From Papaver somniferum (taxonomy: Eukaryota; Streptophyta; Magnoliopsida; Ranunculales; Papaveraceae), in contig NC_039364.1 of NCBI RefSeq assembly GCF_003573695.1, positions 237,130,777 through 237,194,776 on the forward strand: a stretch of 64,000 nucleotides of DNA. The letters run 5' to 3'. Position 1 is the stretch's first letter. The number at the start of each line of letters is the position of its first letter. Shown here in pieces: positions 46,184-57,292 of this stretch. Under the pieces are notes generated by a model. That model searched no databases, was not told the origin of the DNA, and saw only the letters and a list, made by a program, of their open reading frames with translations. The position numbers were made by a program, and so were the translations under genes.

Positions 46184-47432
46184 ATGAAGGTAGAAGCTTT
46201 AATTACTGATACTACTTGGGTTATTCCAGAAGATTTCCTAGCATTTTTCTCTGTTGAAGATCTGCCTTTACTTTATTCTGAGTCAGATAAATTAGTATGG
46301 ACTACAACTCAGGATGGCAAGGTTTCAGCTCATAGTATTGTTAATATAGTAAGGAAAAAGCAACCAAAACTGAACTTGTATAAGAAGATTTGGAAATCAT
46401 GTGTACATTCTTCTACTGCTAGTAACATCTGGAAAATCACTAGAGGGGCCTGCAACACTAATGGGGAAAAAAGTATGAATCTGGTTTCAAAATGTTTTTT
46501 GTGTTTTAGGTATCGAGACTCTACTCATCATATATTATGGGATTGTGATTATGGCCAAATCCTTTGGAATTGGATTGGAGGGGTATTTGCTTTTCAAAAT
46601 CCTAAATCTTTTGATGATGTTATTAAGGCTTGCAAAAGGAAAAGTCATGTAATTCAAGAGTTATGGTTTATTGCTGCTTTCAATATCATGGTGGATATCT
46701 GGTTCACAAGGAACAACTTATGCTTTGAGAACATAAGGCCCGACAGCAGAATAGCTATTCAAAGAACCTCTAGAATGATTTGTGACTGTGAAACAAGACT
46801 TAAAGGATTCATGAACAATTTTGCTTATTATCTGCAGATCTTAAACTACTTCCATATAGGTTGCAGAAAGGTAAAATCTCTCGGAGCTATAGAATGCTCA
46901 TTTGCTTTGCCTGAGTCGGATACTATACTATACTTTTATGTTGTGATGGAGCTTCTAAAGGTAATCCTGGTTATGCTGGTTATGGAACTATTTCTATGGA
47001 CAGTGCAGGTAATTATGTTACAACAGAAAGTGGAGGGCTTGATATTACTACAAACTTCATTGCAGATGTGGTGGGAGTTATTGCTGCTCTAGAATGGGCA
47101 GTTCAAGGACAAAGACAAAGTGATTATCAACTCTGACTCTACAACTTCTATTAATGCTTTTACTAAAAATAATTTGCCATGGTGTGTGTGGAATAGCTAG
47201 AAACTCATTTGCAGGAAGATCAAAAGCATCCATTTTAATCATGTGGAAACTCATTTGCAGGAAGATCAAAAGCATCCACTTTAATCATGTGTACAAAGAA
47301 GTTAACTTCTCTGCTGATTTCTTTGCAAAGAAGGGTGGATATGTTAACAATGGTCGGGCGATGAAGTTTAATGACAGGCCAGCTTCTATTCACAGGATGG
47401 AATTCCCTGAGACAACCTACTATAGGTTTTGA
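46184..47432 (+). pseudogene. LINE C-terminal zinc-binding region and RNase H
   Basis: The frame 46184-47092 holds the zf-RVT-like segment CFLCFRYRDSTHHILWDC after a KIWKSCVHSS region. Beyond it an RNase H of the plant L1 type follows in another frame (AGYGTISMDSAGNYVT, then IAALEWAVQ). The final part, HVYKEVNFSADFFAKKG, ends at 47432. A 46-bp tandem duplication at 47200-47291 disrupts the RNase H. An RNase H at the C-terminus marks a known subgroup of plant L1 LINEs. Confidence 0.82.
47200..47291 (+). repeat. 46-bp tandem duplication in LINE RNase H
   Basis: 47200-47245 and 47246-47291 are the same 46 bp (start GAAACTCATTTGCAGG) with one C/T difference. Confidence 0.9.
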
Positions 47433-47499
47433 ATAAAGGGGTAATAGCTAATTTGAGCATACTGTAATAGAATTTTCTTATGGGCTTCGAGACATGTGG

Positions 47500-49760
47500 T
47501 CTACTTTAGCCTATTTTTCCTTTGTGAAAACTACTACCACGCCCATTTTTCAGATTTTTTACACTGTCAAACCCACCGTTGGAAAAGTTCATGGGCGCAC
47601 CCATTTCTTCATGAAAAATTATCAACAAACCCATTTTTTGGAAAATTATTTTCTTCGTGAAAAGTTATTCTTCTTTCTTCTTCTCTTTCCATGTTCTTCA
47701 TCTTCTAGTGATTCTGCGAGATGAGTGTCCGAAAGTGAATAGATTTTATTGATGAAGCTATATAAATAATGAAGGAGATGATGTACATCAGCAATTGGTT
47801 TTAAAAGGACGAACCCTTTTCTTAACTCTTCTCTTTACTTTGAGCTTTCAGATCTGGTGGTTTTTAAACGAATATTTTGGCAAATTTTTCATAAAAACTT
47901 TGATTGTTCTTCGATAAGAGTCTGATTTCATTCTTAAAACTTTGATTCGAAGAAAGTTTTGGTTGATAAATTTAATGTTTACGGAATGTTCTTCACAAAC
48001 CCATTTAATCAAAATATTCTTCAGTAGATTTGGAAATTCCTCATTGAAGTTATATGAATTGCTAACGATGGGAACATTAGATCTCATGTTTTAAGAATTA
48101 AAGGTTTGACGGAAATCTTTACAGATGATACTTAAATGCTATCTGAGGGTGGGAGACTGATTGCTAAATTGTTTTCTTAGAAATTGTAGTGTACTTCCTA
48201 TTTTTTTAAAGCTTCGATATCAATTATAGACTGTCTCTCGAGAAAAAAATCAGGAACTTTGTTAAGGTGACGGAGGATGGAACTCAAGGTTTTCATTTAA
48301 CTTATATGAAAACAAGGGCGTGAAGATATGTCCACTGGTGGTTTGAGGTTCAAGAGTTTGCGACAAAGGAATAACTCACTCCTCGCAAAGTGGTGCTGGG
48401 GATTCCACGAATAGAGAATCTTTTTTGGCATCAGATTATTCAAGACAAATGCAGAGATTCTGCCACTTTTTGGCTTCCACAATCCACAACCTATCATCTC
48501 CACCTACGGCATGGTATTGTGACTGCAAGTGTGTATGTCTCTTGTATATGCATCTCTATTCTACCTTGTTGGTGGGTGACCACTGGCTAACCAACTCCTG
48601 ATCCAAAACTGTTGCTCCATGAATTTACAAACTCGCGTTTACAAGCTTGCAACCGTCCCATTCATTTTTCAAACATTTCTTTAGGATGTGAGCTCTAGTT
48701 CTATCATGTATATGAAGGTGGTTAGATTCCACCTATGAATTATGGAGTCATGTTTTTCTATTCATATATAATTAGATATATATGCTTTCAACTGTTATAA
48801 GGTTATGTATGGGTGCCGCTAAATTCTTTGATTGATGTTTGAAATACTAAATTTAATTAAGTTAGCTATGTTGGACTTACTGGTTAAGAAGTGTATGCAT
48901 CCTTTCCTATGCATTTTTGAAATTGGTTGCATAATACGTTCTGCAGTTTTTTTTTGTTTTTTTTTTGCATAACTTGTTATGCAGTCCAGAAAATGGTTGC
49001 ATAACACGTTATGCATCTATTTTTTTCTTAATATTGAAACCAACAAAAAATAAGGTTGCATAACTTGTCATGCACCTACAATAATATCTACATAACATGT
49101 TATGCAGTCGTGAAAATATGACCGCATAATGCATTATGCATCGAGAAAATTGTTGCACAATCTTTTATGCATCAAGAAAATAGATGCATAACCTGCTATG
49201 CATCCGTAAATATGGATGCATACTGCATTATGCATCAATTTTTTATGCACACACTAAAATCAACCAAAACAATGGTTACATAACTTGTTATAGATGCATA
49301 ACTTTGTTATGCAGTCGAGAAAATGGTTGCATAGTTTGTTATGCGTCTGCAGAATGTGTTATGCATCTTTTTTGGTGGCTGCATAATGGTTATGTAGTCA
49401 ATTTTCGAAATTTTGCCTAAAATGATGATCACCTCCGATTTTTCCGTGAAAGACAAAAATTTTGATATTGTTGGTTGTACTCGTTGCGCAGCTCTCTTAA
49501 AAAGATTTTCCAACGATATAAAATTTGTAAAATTCCAAAGCGCGGAATTTTAGATATGTTATATCCAAGTTACGTTGTCAATTATATCCCTGATGCATAA
49601 CCCGTCATGCGGATGCATAATCCGTCATGCAAACATTTTTAATAATTTCATATAATTATGGTTGTCACGGAAATAATTATGGGTGTCACGGTACCTAAAA
49701 TTAATTATGGGCCTGACAATGAGAAATTTTCTTTTTGTGCCTGCGCCTAAGTTTCCCTTT
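47500..49760. mobile_element. Possible non-autonomous element around a palindrome array
   Basis: The left border (GTGAAAACTACTACCACGCC then CATTTTT) and the right border read on the minus strand (AGAAAATTTCTCATTGTCAG then GCCCAT) look like weak inverted ends of about 45 bp. Between them are AT-rich sequence, a few meaningless short frames and the TGCATAAC array. No target duplication was identified, so the unit is tentative. Confidence 0.35.
48895..49625. repeat. Irregular array of palindromic GCATAAC-N-GTTATGC repeats
   Basis: About 15 degenerate copies of a self-complementary core (for example TTGCATAACACGTTATGCAT) are spaced by A-rich linkers such as CGAGAAAATGG. Copies occur near 48940, 48967, 48998, 49056, 49093, 49124, 49158, 49186, 49216, 49300, 49330, 49355, 49590 and 49610. 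The middle dinucleotides vary (TT, AC, CG, TG), while the arms are mostly kept. Confidence 0.8.
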
Positions 49761-49925
49761 TCCTTTCTAAAGATTTTATTTTATTTTGGTTGCAATTCTT
49801 CTGTTTATTAATAAATTGAGTTGGTTAAAAAAAATAAAATAAATTAATTAGAAATTGGTTAAGAAGTTCCCCATTTTAAACTAAATGTAATACTATATAC
49901 ACAAACAAATACCTCGAGCACAAGC

Positions 49926-50578
49926 TTATGCTCTGAGATCTCTAACTGTAGCAAAGACAATTGAATCAGGAGCTATTTCGATCCGCAAGGAACCGTCAGC
50001 AAAAGAAGTACCAACCGTGGCCCCTTTTAGTAGCATTACTTTACTCTGAGGACAACCACCTTTAGGTGTCAAACAAAACTCTTCTCTTTGATGGCGTCAA
50101 TGGACACAAATCCTAGAAGCTCTCAACGGGAAATGTTAAATGCAGTAGAGCTGGAGACATTGATCAATAGGCTGTAAATCAACGGATCAAACTCATATTA
50201 GAAGTTGAAATATAAAGCTAGAAAGAGAGAATTGAAACTTTTAAGTTCTTTAGCCAGAGCTTCACCTTTGTCTTCGAATAATATTCTTGCGAGCATGGAG
50301 AGCCACAATGATCTGTTGATATTACGCGTTTCCCAGTAAACTAACAAATTAAAACGACTAATAGATATGTGAATTGAAAACTTTGATATGATAAAGAACG
50401 GAAAACATGAGCACTGATGAATTACATTTGACAGACAGCAATAAAGACTTACCTATAGTAATCTGGATTCAGAACCACAGTAGCGGTTTTGTGAAGACCG
50501 TAGTTCCCACCGACTAAAGTTTGTCAGCAAAAGGCTTTATCGTCGAAGGTCAATGTCACCCCCAGCTGATCTAAGTAC
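49926..50578 (-). pseudogene. Heparanase-like (GH79) gene 3' part, copy 2
   Basis: Minus-strand exons of a plant heparanase-like glycosidase. Exon 50578-50453 begins after a TTGATTAG acceptor with YLDQLGVTLTFDDKAFC, then an in-frame TGA (50524-50526), then QTLVGGNYGLHKTATVVLNP and DYY, ending at a GTAAG donor. A later segment near 50172-50125 gives LLINVSSSTAFNIS, and the terminal part (50087-49926) gives REEFCLTPKGGCPQSK and ends with TAA. GH79 enzymes trim glycans on secreted proteoglycans, but the stop and frame change between segments make this copy a pseudogene. The N-terminal catalytic half was not found. It shares exon and intron sequence with 11010-11170. Confidence 0.78.
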
Positions 50579-50640
50579 CTAATCAAGCCAGTAAAATGAG
50601 TTAGATACTCAGAGCAAAACTTCTGTCACTTGAGAGCAGT

Positions 50641-52400
50641 ATTATTGCTAATAAACAGACAATAAAGGGTTTCATTTCACACCAGAAGCTATTAACAAAT
50701 GTATGAGAGACAGTTACATAACTAGTATAAGTACTTGCTGATGCAAATGTAAAATTCCTTGTGTAGAAGTCACAGTTCGGCAGTTTTACATGAGTGAATG
50801 AGTTCCAAAAGCAGTAACTTGAAGTTTTAAACGGAGGCTACTTTGAAGAAAAGCAAACAGCATCTTAAATACTCGAAAATTAAGACATAAATCATGCATA
50901 CTCATAAAACACATACACAGGACAATTGTAATTTATCAATACCCTAAAATACATACACAGGGCATAAGGTCATGAAACCAATTTGATACGAATATTCGGG
51001 ATGTGAGCCCAATTGTAATTTATCAATACACTAAAACACATAAACAGGTCATCAGGTCATGGAACCAAAAAGAAATCCTCAATGCAATCTAGTCTCCTCT
51101 AGAATACATTGAATGCTGACAACTACATCCTTAGGTACAAAACACACACCCCGTGTATAAGAAAATAATCGAGACTTATGACGATTATCTTTGAAGCAAA
51201 TTCACTGTATAGTCAGAAGGATTCTGATTATGATTCTATTTGCCCTTACAGAAGAAAACAAGTTTTTGTTGTGGTGCAAATGAACCAAACTTCATCATTA
51301 TGGCCCTCTTAAACTTCCAACTTTAGGAAAAAATTGTGGATGATCAGGCTGCAACCTTCCAAGATTTGAGAAGGTTGTGCAAAATGCTCCATAGAGACGT
51401 ATTTTGGACCACATAAGTCATCCAGAATACAGTTGTGTTACTTACTGTTTTAAGTTTACAGTCATTGTTCAAGTCCTTAGGTTTGAGAAGGTTGTGCAAA
51501 ATGCTCCATATAGATATATCATTCTATTTTGGTCAACATATGTCGTCGACATAGTGTAAAATTAAGAATTATGTTGCTAGTTTGCAACATTGTGCTCAAG
51601 GAATGCTTCTTCTCTACCTGAGCCAGTTGGGGCCATTGGTAGTGTTCAAGGCTTTGTGACAATATGCACAACCCCATTGCTAATTCTCTAAAACTTATGT
51701 GTGTTTTGTACCTATGTCTCCATTTCATCATAAGTCTCCATTTCATCTAATCCAATTATATGTAATGGGAAGGCATACAACATCGCCGCGTTCTATGTTT
51801 CAGATTATCAAGCACTTGTTCCTAGGGTACGTGTTTAACATTAAACTAGTTACATTAATGCATAGACTTGGTGTGACTCTGGCAACATATTCACAAGAAT
51901 CAAGTAAACAGCTAACATTTAGACAAAAATCAAGGAAAATGAGAAATAAGACTTACTGATGAGAGAAGAAGTCATTGCGACAATCAGATAACTTATAATG
52001 GTTGGAAAAATCTGCAAATACTTTAGCTAGCTTGAAAAACGAAATTTGAGGATGACACGAAATCACATATAGTTGACGCACAGCAACAGGTTCCATAAGA
52101 GACTTCATCACTCATGTAGCGAAATTTACTCGTGGAGTTACTCGTGGAGGATAAGAAATTTCAAGGCTTAATTCTTGTGAAGGGTAAGAAATCTCAGGTG
52201 TTTCTAATACTTTTTGACCTCACAGAGCAACTTCTAGCATATACTGCCGAAATCAGAGCTGAATTCTCAAAGAGTTTGTTCCCAGGACTTGTGTATACAT
52301 ATATCTCACCATCAGACACGTGTATATAGAAAAATACGTGGAATGCATGGCAAGACATCAAAATACGATGCACTACGGAACACCCAATAAACCCCAAGGA
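50641..52400. other. Intergenic or decayed intron sequence with local duplications
   Basis: No coding frame recognised. Two local duplications are visible. One is a block around CAATTGTAATTTATCAATAC at about 50932 and 51011; the other is TTTGAGAAGGTTGTGCAAAA at about 51365 and 51482. Part may be upstream introns of the heparanase-like relic, and the LTR of the next gypsy element must start near its right end. Confidence 0.35.
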
Positions 52401-53135
52401 GTTACTTTATCTCATCCCAAAAGAAGCTAAGATCAACGGTAGAGAGAAAGTTAGCTGACACGGACGTGACAGGGGCAGAAGACACTTGTCTGACACGAGC
52501 AGGCATCTCAACCACCCTCATTAAACACTCTGAGCAGTATACGTGTCGATCAACCCGTGGGACGAGCGAGGATGTCTCTGCGTGATCAAGTGGCAAACGC
52601 AGACCTCTGCGTGATGGACACAAGACACTAGAAGATAAGGTCCCAACGGCCTTCAGAGATGGGTCCCACATTCTAACCCTATAAATATCCCCTCTCCACC
52701 AAGAGGAAGGGGGATCGGAAAAATCAGGAAGGGAAGGAGAGAGAGATTACGAGTGTAAGTTAATCCTTTAGAAGAGATAATACATGTAAACCCAAAAGTC
52801 ATTCGACTACTCTTGTAACTGTGAAGAACATAGTGAAACAACAAAACCCGTGGATGTAGGCCTTAGTGCTGAACCACGTAAACCTCAGTCTTGTTTACAT
52901 TTCAGCACTTTATATCTGTCTAACCCCATGGATCTTTACTTGTACGTTTTGCTTTCTTTGTTTTTACCAATATCCCGTGCGCAAACGCGCCGCATGGAGT
53001 TGTTAGATGAGGCTGTGATAAACCCGAAGGTTTTGAGCCAAGGAATCAACACTAGGATATCATCATCACAAATCACTCTAGATTACGATGATTGGTTGTG
53101 AGCATTCGGATGCCTTCGTGATTTGTGTGTTCACA
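52400..53135 (+). repeat. 5' LTR of Tat gypsy element 2 (left end approximate)
   Basis: The LTR ends at TTCACA (53135), immediately before the primer site. A TATA box CTATAAATA lies at 52679-52687. The 3' LTR lies beyond the window, so the left border cannot be set by comparison and 52400 is only a guess. Confidence 0.5.
52679..52687 (+). promoter_or_regulatory. TATA box of gypsy element 2 LTR
   Basis: CTATAAATA sits about 450 bp before the LTR end and matches the TATA box of element 1's 5' LTR (CTATAAATAG). Confidence 0.6.
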
Positions 53136-53137
53136 AT

Positions 53138-53156
53138 TTGGCGCTAGAAACAGGGA
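53138..53156 (+). promoter_or_regulatory. Primer-binding site of gypsy element 2
   Basis: TTGGCGCTAGAAACAGGGA starts 2 nt after the LTR and is nearly the same as the primer site of element 1. Confidence 0.75.
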
Positions 53157-53578
53157 CTTCGTCCCGGTAAAAGATTTATCTTGTCCTGTGATTTCATCTT
53201 AAATTGGCATATGATTGCTCTGATTTATTAGCTCGGACCGTATAGATCATTTGTTAACTTATTATATTCAAAAACCACCCATTATCTTCGATAAGATTTA
53301 TTGTTTTGATCCATGGATTTACGTTTTTCTTTAGATCTCGTGCGAACCTGTCTCTCAGGGGGGTTTTCGTAGTTTTTTAAAGGATCTACTTGCATTTTTA
53401 AAAATCTCTTTTAATAAAACTTTAACCCGTGTATTGTAACTCGTATGTATTAATCCTCTCCTGGAAGAATATTTCGCCAACTAACCCGATTCACGCGGAT
53501 ATTCCCGTTTTTCGTTTTGAAATTCCTTGTGCAGAAAGAACGGATTGTGAGTAAGAAGGCGAGTTTCTGCGAGATTCA

Positions 53579-55554
53579 TTGTCGACAAAAGGACCCGTGA
53601 TGGAAAAGACGCAGGAAGCAGGAAAATCCAAAGCTTTGTCAAAGGAAACACCCAGGACAACCCCGGTCATCACCCGAAGCAAGCAGAAAGGAGACAAAGC
53701 TAAAATGACCAGTCAAAGGCAAGATACTGCGGAAATCACTTCACCTATGAACGCTAATTCAGTTGCAGCGCGGCTCTCAGAGCAGCGGCGACAAAGTACG
53801 GTGCGGCTGCGGTAGTCCCGAAGGCTGCAGAGGCTAGCAAAACTTGCGCTATGAATCAACTTCATCAACCAAGAGAAAGGGTGGATGAATCCAGAACATT
53901 CCAACCCGTGCACCTTCCAACTTTCGGAATGCCACCAACAAATGATCAAAATCAAACCATACGGCGGCTCTAGCACCGCAGAGGGGCACTCACCCCGATT
54001 TGGAAATGCCAGCAACCGAAGCTGAACCTCTGCCACCTTTAGTGCAGACCGTAGAGGAAGGCGGCACCATGGCCGTAGTGGCACGAGCTGGGACTCCCAA
54101 TCAGGGGTCCAACCAATCACATCGACTGATGGCTGAGCTTGAGAATGAAGAAGAGCCAGCAGGTTTACGCAGATGTTGTAGCCCTGTTGGCCAGAGAAAA
54201 TCAAGATTTAAAGGAGCGGATTGCTCTAAGCACGAAGACCAGCCAACAACTTGATGAAGCAAATTCCAAAGCACCAGAGCCAAACCGAGACCGTAGAGTC
54301 GTCATAGCGGCTAATGGAGACGCGACTAGGGGAAGTAGCGTATCCGACCCGGATTATGACGACGGAGAATCAGACGGTAACGAGCAGAAGAACTTAGGGC
54401 ACCACCGCGCGATGGAAGAGCTACGAGATGAGATGATGGCCGAGATCAGGCAATTAAAAAATAGACAAGGCGGGGGGGGTTAGAAGAGGTCATGAGAGAA
54501 GCTAACTCTACGCCCTTAACTCATCGCTTGGCCAACACCCCTATTCCTGAAATGCCCTGTCCCAACGTTCGAATGCTATGATGGATCCAGCGACCCTGCT
54601 GCACATATTCGGTATTACAACCGTGTCTTAGCTAGATGGGGTCAGAACGACGCCGTACTCTGCAGATACTTCCCGTCAAGCCTGAAGGGATCGGCATTAT
54701 CATGGTTTGATAATCTGCCACCAACTCCATCCACTCATACGACCAACTCGCAGAGAAATTCTTAAGAACATACATGTACAACAAGACTGTAAACACCGGA
54801 ATGGATAAGCTCTTTTCACTAGCGATTGGCTACAAGGAAACCACGAGGGAGTACACTAACAGATGGCACAAGATCTGCCAAGCCATAGGGAGCGTGGACC
54901 CAGTGGTAAGCATCAATTGCTACAAATGGGGATTAGACCGAATGAGTCCCCTATTTGTTGAATTCATGGAAGCGTGCCTAAGACAGAGGGAGATCTTCGA
55001 ATAATTATCGAAAAGCACGCTCGACTTGAAGAAATTCAACGGGAAAACCCGAGGGCATATCCGCAGAGATCTCACCGCACCAATTCAGCGAACAAACCAA
55101 TGGGGCCAAAAGGAGTTGCTCAGTGGAGAGACCTCACGAAGATAGGAAGGAACGAAGGGATGAACGAAGAACAGGTGACCGAAAATTCGAAGATCAAGTT
55201 TACACGAAACTCAACGCTAGCTATGCTCGTATCCTACGAGAGATCAAAGGGAGGGAAAACCTGGAGTGGCCATGGTCTAAGGGAAAGCAGCCCCCGAGAT
55301 CCGAGAAGTCTAAAGATTACTGTGAATATCATTGTTTCAACGGACACCAGACCGAAAAGTGCAAGAACCTTAAAATAATGATCCAAAAATTAATTGATGC
55401 GGGAGAGCTCAAACATTACGTACGAAAGGATATTACCGAGGATAGATCCAAGCGAACCAAACCAGTCCAACTTCCGGAAGGAAACCGACAATCAACACCA
55501 TCTCGTGTTCCGAAGCCACAGGGCCCTCACTTACAGCGCAGATAGGAAAGAGGT
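53579..55554 (+). pseudogene. Gag of gypsy element 2
   Basis: Plus-strand frames in succession. There is a basic N-terminus (53597-53815), a coiled stretch (ALLARENQDLKERIALSTKT), then the gag core (CYDGSSDPAAHIRYYN, SLKGSALSWFDNLPP, then YMYNKTVNTGMDKLFSLAIG and EYTNRWHKICQAIG, up to 55004). A nucleic-acid-binding motif DYCEYHCFNGHQTEKCKN follows near 55316-55370. Frameshifts near 53815, 54480 (after a G8 run), 54750 and 55000 break it. The gag core matches Tat-type elements. Confidence 0.8.
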
Positions 55555-55624
55555 TACGGAAGCAATTCGAAGACCGCTGCGAATTGTATAAGGTCGATGG
55601 GATAGTGGTGGACGAGCACGAAGA

Positions 55625-56044
55625 GTGGATGGAATCTCCTATCATCTTCGATGCCGAGATATCGAAGAAGATATGGAAGACCATAACGATCCCTTGGTCC
55701 TAACACTACCAGTAGCTGGATGTAACCTCAAAAAGATCCTCATAGACGGGGGAAGCTCCGTAAACGTCCTATTTTACGATGCATTCAAACGGATGAAGCT
55801 CCATGATGAACAGTTAATGACCTCTTATTACACCATCTACGGATTCAATGGAGCACCCACGAAGCCCTTGGGAGACATCGTGTTGCAGGTTAACGCAGGG
55901 CCCATGAAACTAGAAACCCGATTCAGTGTGGTGGACACCCCTCCCCCTACAACGCCATATATTGGACGAAAATGGATACATAAACTCAAAGGAGTTGCGG
56001 CAACGTACCACCAATATCTCAGATTCCAACACCTGAGGGAGTAA
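55625..56044 (+). pseudogene. Aspartic protease of gypsy element 2
   Basis: A 139-codon frame with ILIDGGSSVNVLFYDAFKRM at the active site, then YTIYGFNGAPTKPLGD and YIGRKWIHKLKG. The active-site loop is Asp-Gly-Gly rather than the Asp-Thr-Gly of element 1; this variant is common in plant gypsy polyproteins. The domain is otherwise complete. Confidence 0.8.
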
Positions 56045-56323
56045 TGGAAATCAAGGGAGATCGGGTCACTACGAGAGAGTGCCAGGCCACTCAGGATCAT
56101 ATCAACAACGAGCAAGAAGAGCAGCGAAAAATCCGAAGAGTAAAAAATAAAGAAACCGCGAAAGAGAAGGCCATAGACCTGTTCCTCAAGGAAACTACAG
56201 GGAAGGGCTTGACGAAAGATGATAATGTCCTAAGCACAGAGACAAGTACTTCAACAACCAGCGAAGAAGAAACACGCTAAATAGCAATTAAAGAACGTCC
56301 CAGTCCTCGGAAATCCGAAGCCT

Positions 56324-57292
56324 GTGTTCACACCAGTGGAGCCCGTAAAAGAAATCAACATAGGAACGGAAGAAAGCCCGAAGATGATCAAAATAGGGAC
56401 CATAATGGACGAAGGAAGGGAAGATTCTTTAACCAAATTACTTAAGGAATACGCGGATGTGTTCGCCTGGAAGCTAGGAGATATGCCGGGGATTGACCCA
56501 AAAGTAATCCAACACGAGCTACGCATCAAACCGGGCACGCCCCCGTTCAGGCAGAAAATACGAAAAGTAGCTCCAGAGTATCATGAGGCAGTAGAAACAA
56601 ACTTCGGAAACTACTAGACGCAGGATTTATCAAGGAAGTCAAGTACCCTACCTGGATCTCCAACATGGTCATTGTTCCTAAGAAAAATGGAGGGGTTAGA
56701 ATATGCATCGACTTTACTAATCTCAACAAGGCATGTCCAAAGGACAGCTATCCCCTGCCGAGCATAGATCAGCTGGTAGAAGCAGTAGAAGGATATGAAG
56801 AACTGTCATTCATGGATGGACATTCTGGCTACAACCAAGTGGCCCTGGCAGAAGAAGATCAGCCACACACAGCGTTCTACACCCCACATGGCCTTTATTG
56901 CTACACTAGAATGCCCTTCGGACTTCGAAACGAGGGGCAACATACCAAAGATGGTCGATGCTATCTTCAAGCCATGGATTGGAGGAACCTTAGAAGTCTA
57001 CGTTGACGACATGCTCGTCAAAAGCAAGCTGCGCAAAGATCACCACCAGGATCTGAGAATATCTTCGAAGCAATGAGAAAACATCACATGAAAGTGAATC
57101 CGGAGAAATGTACTTTCGGTGTCACCTCGGGGAAATTCCTCGGGTATCTGGTAACAAAAAGGGGCATCGAGGTAGACCCAGCAAAGATTCAGCCATAGTA
57201 GAGATGCCGTCCCCAAAATTTAAAAAGGAAGTACAGAAACTCAATGGATCCATAGCAGCTTTGGGCAGATTTATTGCCCGATCCTCGGACAA
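56324..57292 (+). pseudogene. Reverse transcriptase of gypsy element 2
   Basis: Frames at 56324-56617, 56665-57006 and 56795-57076 encode the RT: YADVFAWKLGDMPGIDP, VPKKNGGVRICIDFTNLNKA, LSFMDGHSGYNQVA, then after a frameshift near 56935 the catalytic YVDDMLVKS (about 56998-57024). A further shift precedes the connection region (KKEVQKLNGSIAALGRFIAR, 57108-57386). All RT motifs are present, but at least three frameshifts separate them. Confidence 0.88.

Noticed and set aside
47848..48590. Open frames of 66-79 codons in the 47.8-48.6 kb region
   Set aside because: No family resemblance and they lie within a probable repeat; treated as chance frames.
48895..49625. Regular spacing of repeats suggesting a CRISPR array
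   Set aside because: The DNA is plant nuclear, the repeats are degenerate and spacing is irregular; there are no unique spacers of constant length.
50524..50526. In-frame TGA in the heparanase-like exon as a recoded selenocysteine
   Set aside because: Land plants lack the selenocysteine system, and other exons of this relic are out of frame, so a simple nonsense mutation is the better reading.
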